DNA from: Ceratorhiza oryzae-sativae
Taxonomy: Eukaryota; Basidiomycota; Agaricomycetes; Cantharellales; Ceratobasidiaceae
Assembly: GCA_030998015.1 (NCBI GenBank)
Contig: JARWMV010000236.1
Location: forward strand, 558,001-622,000
Reading direction: 5' to 3'
Length of the DNA stretch: 64,000 nucleotides
The notes under the pieces were generated by a model. That model saw only the letters and a list, made by a program, of their open reading frames with translations, did not search any database and was not told the origin of the DNA. A program made the position numbers and the translations under genes. Shown here piece after piece: positions 61,171 through 64,000 of this stretch (positions are counted from its first letter, which is position 1; every line of letters starts with the position of its first letter).

Positions 61171-62342
61171 TCAAAAGGACGAAGTTCCAGATATACGAGG
61201 GTGTCTTAGCAAGGCCACGCATTCGAGGAGGCGTGGGTGTATGCTGCGAATGACGTTCTCGGCCGTGTACAGTAGAGACTCGGTGCAATTGGGACACCAA
61301 GTACAGTACATGTCACCATGCGAAGAAAGTGCCTCCCGAAGGTTGTCTATGTGCGGCACTAGAACCTGTACTGGGTCTTTGGGCTTTTCTTTTGACGATA
61401 GTTTTAAGGGAGAAGATTCAACGGTGAATGCCGTTGAGGTTCGAGTGCATTCAGGCTTTCCCTTGTCATCCAACCCCGTACTTCTTGCACAGCTGACCGC
61501 GTAGAACTCGCTAATTGAGCTACTCCAGTCCAGAAAAGCTTGGCTAATAATTTGTTGGAGTATAAACAGCGGGTAAGTATAGCTGCTATCCAAGGTTGAG
61601 AGAGATGACGGTATTGAATACGTTGAAGGGTTAGTCGGGTCGAGCTCCGACGTAAGCTGCACACCCAAGCAATAGAAAGCCCACGGATGAAGCCGAGGAT
61701 CACCGTATTCCAGCACAGAGCGAGCCAGTGAGGGGTCGTTGCGATATCGACTAAAATACTTTGGTGTAGTCAAAGCATCGCTCGCCGAAAGGGGGAGCTT
61801 CCCTAAAAGCCATCCCTGGAAACAAGCTTCGACCTGGTTCATCTCGTATTTTTGGGCGATTTCGATTATGTCCAGGCAATTTCGAAGTGTCACGACTAAG
61901 ATAAAGGTCCTATAAAGGCTAATAAATATCCGTTCTGATAGGACGCACATCTATCTCGTATTAGTACTCACATGCCTTTGTACAACGCGTCCAGAACACG
62001 AGCAAATTTGAGGGGTTCGTCGTGCAGTTGTACTTCATCCGCATCTTCAGCGTCACTCGGAGGTAGTGCTAGACTAAACATGTCCGAGAAAGTGCGCGAG
62101 TGCAAAGATAACACAGCTGAATTTTTGGAAGCAAACACCTTCAGTATCGCCTATGGATTTGTGTTCGACCTGCCCTTACACTTGTGAACCCTAAATATTT
62201 TCCCCTGGACATTGAGGAGAATATTGCCGTCGCTGTAAAAGTGAATTTTATGGTGGTGGTTGGCATCAAACTCTGAAGGTGCTTTTTCTTGCATAGTTGC
62301 AGATGCGGTCTCAGGTACGGGTGTCGAACTACTAGCTTGCAT
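61171..62342 (-). CDS. BTB/POZ-domain protein
   Basis: Start MQASSSTPVPETASATMQEK. The BTB fold begins at IHFYSDGNILLNVQGKIFRV. After an intron it continues VFASKNSAVLSLHSRTFSDM, with DEVQLHDEPLKFARVLDALY completing the core. A helical region (IIEIAQKYEMNQVEACFQGW, LHPWAFYCLGVQLTSEL) leads to a C-terminal part with a paired-cysteine motif, YCTWCPNCTESL. This form, BTB plus a roughly 250-residue helical and Cys extension, is expanded in agaricomycetes; no partner is known. The neighbouring gene at 62,956 is a diverged paralogue on the same strand. About 350 residues. Confidence 0.82.
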
Positions 62343-62955
62343 GGTAGAATCTTGTGGTGGAGTGGCTGGTCCGATTGTCGGACTCGTTTCGCGAATTTAC
62401 AGTATATTACGAAAGGATTGCACAGCCACTTCTCGGGTTTAACCTTCAACCGTTTTATCGAGTCCTAACGCATATAGGCAAAGAGCCGCTGGCCTCGCGT
62501 CGTTTCAAAACAGGAAGATTGCGTGATTGGGAGGGGCTGCGTGCTCTCGGGAGTAGAGCGCTGTGAATCTACTGTATTTTTAGCAAAAGCAGCAGAGCAC
62601 AGTGAGAACTGTTTAGTTGTATTCAGTGTATTCATATAGTGTGATGGGTGAATGAATTACTTTGGACGAAATCGAAGTGTCCACACTAGAGCTGTCCTCC
62701 AGGTTACGCCACTTGCATGATATAAACTAATAGCTCTCACTATGAGGCTTGCCGATTTATTTAAATTTTATTGATAGCACTCTTCAATAACACTACGAAG
62801 CAACTGAGAGAATACCAAGTAGCTGACAGGTATTAGCATCGTCATGATAGGCTATTGGCTTGAGTGGTAGAAGGGGAGTTGAATGGGGTTCCTCGAGAAA
62901 TCCCAAGCTCACGGATACACCCTAAAAGGCAAAGATGAATTTCTTGAACCCTCTC
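62343..62955. other. Intergenic region between the two BTB genes
   Basis: 613 bp, AT-rich, without open frames of note. Promoter of the first BTB gene and 3' flank of the second. Confidence 0.4.
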
Positions 62956-64000
62956 TCATGCTATAGTCTGGAGCGTTGTAGAACAATCATAACACCAATA
63001 ATTTCGTGAAGGGCCATGCGTCGAACCTTTCCATACCGCGTGGGTTTTAACCCGAGGAATGATAAGTTGGAGGGTATCGTAAACTTCATCCTTGGGCGAG
63101 ATGAATAGGCGTGACTCCCGATGAAGAGATATATGGGCTCGAGCACACTTATCCCTTGACGAAGACGATTTTGGACACCTGGTAGAATAGAAATTTTCGA
63201 GGTGCCCGTTCCATTCAGCTAGAACTCTTTGGTTGACGTGCTGCAGTACAAAGATTTGATAAACAGTAGCTTGTCCATGCTGTCATATGAAGGGAGAGGG
63301 TCGGTAACTTCATCAACAGGCTTTTTGTTCAACGCTGACAGGGTTTGAATTGTGAGGACATAAAAGACCCAAGGTGCGAGATATTCTGGACAAAGCTGGA
63401 AAACCATCAGAGCCAGGCCGTCGCCCCTGTAATAGAGCTGGAAGGAATACCAGTTTTCGAATGGGTCGGAAGCCGCAACAGGTAGCATTCTAACGAGATA
63501 TTTCTGGCAGCATCTCTCGACACTTCCAATATTGTATTTGCGAGCCATTTCAAGAACTTTCAGACAACGCTTCGGGTTTAAATGGTCAAGAAACGATCCG
63601 TATGAATAATTTTAACAAGGTTTACAGAGGACAAAGGTCACACTGACAAGCCGCAATACAGCGCATCCAGCAGAAACACGAAGGTTTGCAGATCGTCATG
63701 TAAAGGCACTTTTTGTATTTCTTCCGATGGATATTGGTGCACTCTAGTACCACGGAGTGCATAGAACATCCCACCGAATATCCGAGAATGGCCTCCAAGG
63801 ATCGCTGCATGTGTAGTTAGGACAAGCTACTACTGATATATGACTAGGGTGCACGCACATTTATGTAATTTAAATATAATATTCTCGACCACGATGATTA
63901 TGTTTCCATCTTCGTAGTAATGAACTCGATGCCTCTGTGATCGGAAGGGCCCCGAACAGAGACCGAATGAAGTCGACGTCGCAGAAGTGACAGAGATTAC
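62956..64000 (-). pseudogene. Second BTB/POZ-like paralogue, frameshifted and cut by the window edge
   Basis: Reads in from the right edge: HRVHYYEDGNIIIVVENIIF, then ILGGHSRIFGGMFYALRGTR, VPLHDDLQTFVFLLDALYCG and VLEMARKYNIGSVERCCQKY. It continues YLAPWVFYVLTIQTLSALN and LLFIKSLYCSTSTKEF-stop at 63219. The paralogous continuation LQHVNQRVLAEWNGHLENFY and the final Cys pair NYWCYDCS are present, but in another frame, ending at 62956. An extra 11 nt relative to the paralogue near 63255 (aaatctttgta in coding sense) causes the break. Either a real truncation of about 100 residues, or an error. The true start lies beyond 64,000. Confidence 0.6.

Overview
This window is nuclear DNA from a filamentous basidiomycete, most likely an agaricomycete. 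Genes are dense and lie on both strands. They are cut by many introns of about 45-65 bp with GT(R)AGT donors, CTRAY-like branch points and YAG acceptors, and very small exons occur. A secreted pectin methylesterase and a tandem pair of diverged BTB proteins suggest a Rhizoctonia-like (Cantharellales/Ceratobasidiaceae) plant-associated fungus. That assignment is inference from gene content; no rRNA or species marker is present. I found no operon, CRISPR array, convincing tRNA or intact transposon.

Layout. 0.4-1.7 kb: pectinesterase (-). 2.4-5.0 kb: cytosolic HSP90 (-), divergent from phosphoserine aminotransferase SER1 (+, 5.3-6.6 kb) across a heat-shock-element-bearing intergenic region. 6.7-8.6 kb: TRM9 tRNA methyltransferase (-), back to back with a small DUF1764 protein (+). 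8.8-11.0 kb: RAD9 checkpoint clamp subunit (-). 11.0-12.8 kb: gene-poor. 12.8-14.0 kb: F-box-like/LRR protein (+). 14.2-16.5 kb: acetolactate synthase ILV2 (-). 17.1-20.6 kb: meiotic HORMA protein HOP1 (+). 20.9-22.7 kb: AP-2 mu adaptin (-). 24.0-25.7 kb: putative O-fucosyltransferase-like enzyme (+). 26.7-27.9 kb: GDSL esterase (+). 28.3-31.5 kb: DOA1/PLAA (+). 32.0-32.7 kb: lumazine synthase RIB4 (+). 32.8-36.5 kb: Mediator MED16 (-). 36.5-37.9 kb: Rag GTPase GTR1 (+). 38.2-42.0 kb: SAPS-domain PP2A/Sit4 regulator (+). 42.1-43.2 kb: FAHD1-like hydrolase with many indels (-). 43.6-45.7 kb: vacuolar Ca2+/H+ exchanger (-). 47.0-48.4 kb: aldo-keto reductase (+). 48.7-53.6 kb: P4-ATPase flippase (-). 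54.3-56.6 kb: low-complexity PPxY protein (-). 57.0-58.4 kb: JMJD7-like JmjC protein (+). 58.4-61.2 kb: gene-poor. 61.2-64.0 kb: two related BTB proteins (-), the second cut by the window edge and frameshifted.

The genes are mostly conserved housekeeping functions and do not form one pathway. Loose themes are amino-acid and vitamin synthesis (SER1, ILV2, RIB4), TORC1/Sit4 signalling (GTR1 next to the SAPS protein), meiosis and DNA checkpoint (HOP1, RAD9), and endomembrane traffic (AP-2 mu, flippase, DOA1). I see no evidence for a new multi-gene system. The most useful observations are: four candidate GC-AG introns; tiny exons of 8-11 nt; a variant HSP90 tail (MEEID); an alanine at the herbicide-sensitive proline position of ILV2; the HORMA-zinc finger-C-tail layout of HOP1; an insertion in lumazine synthase; very short divergent promoters; and recurrent single-base, mostly homopolymer, frameshifts that look like sequence errors and would break automatic gene models.
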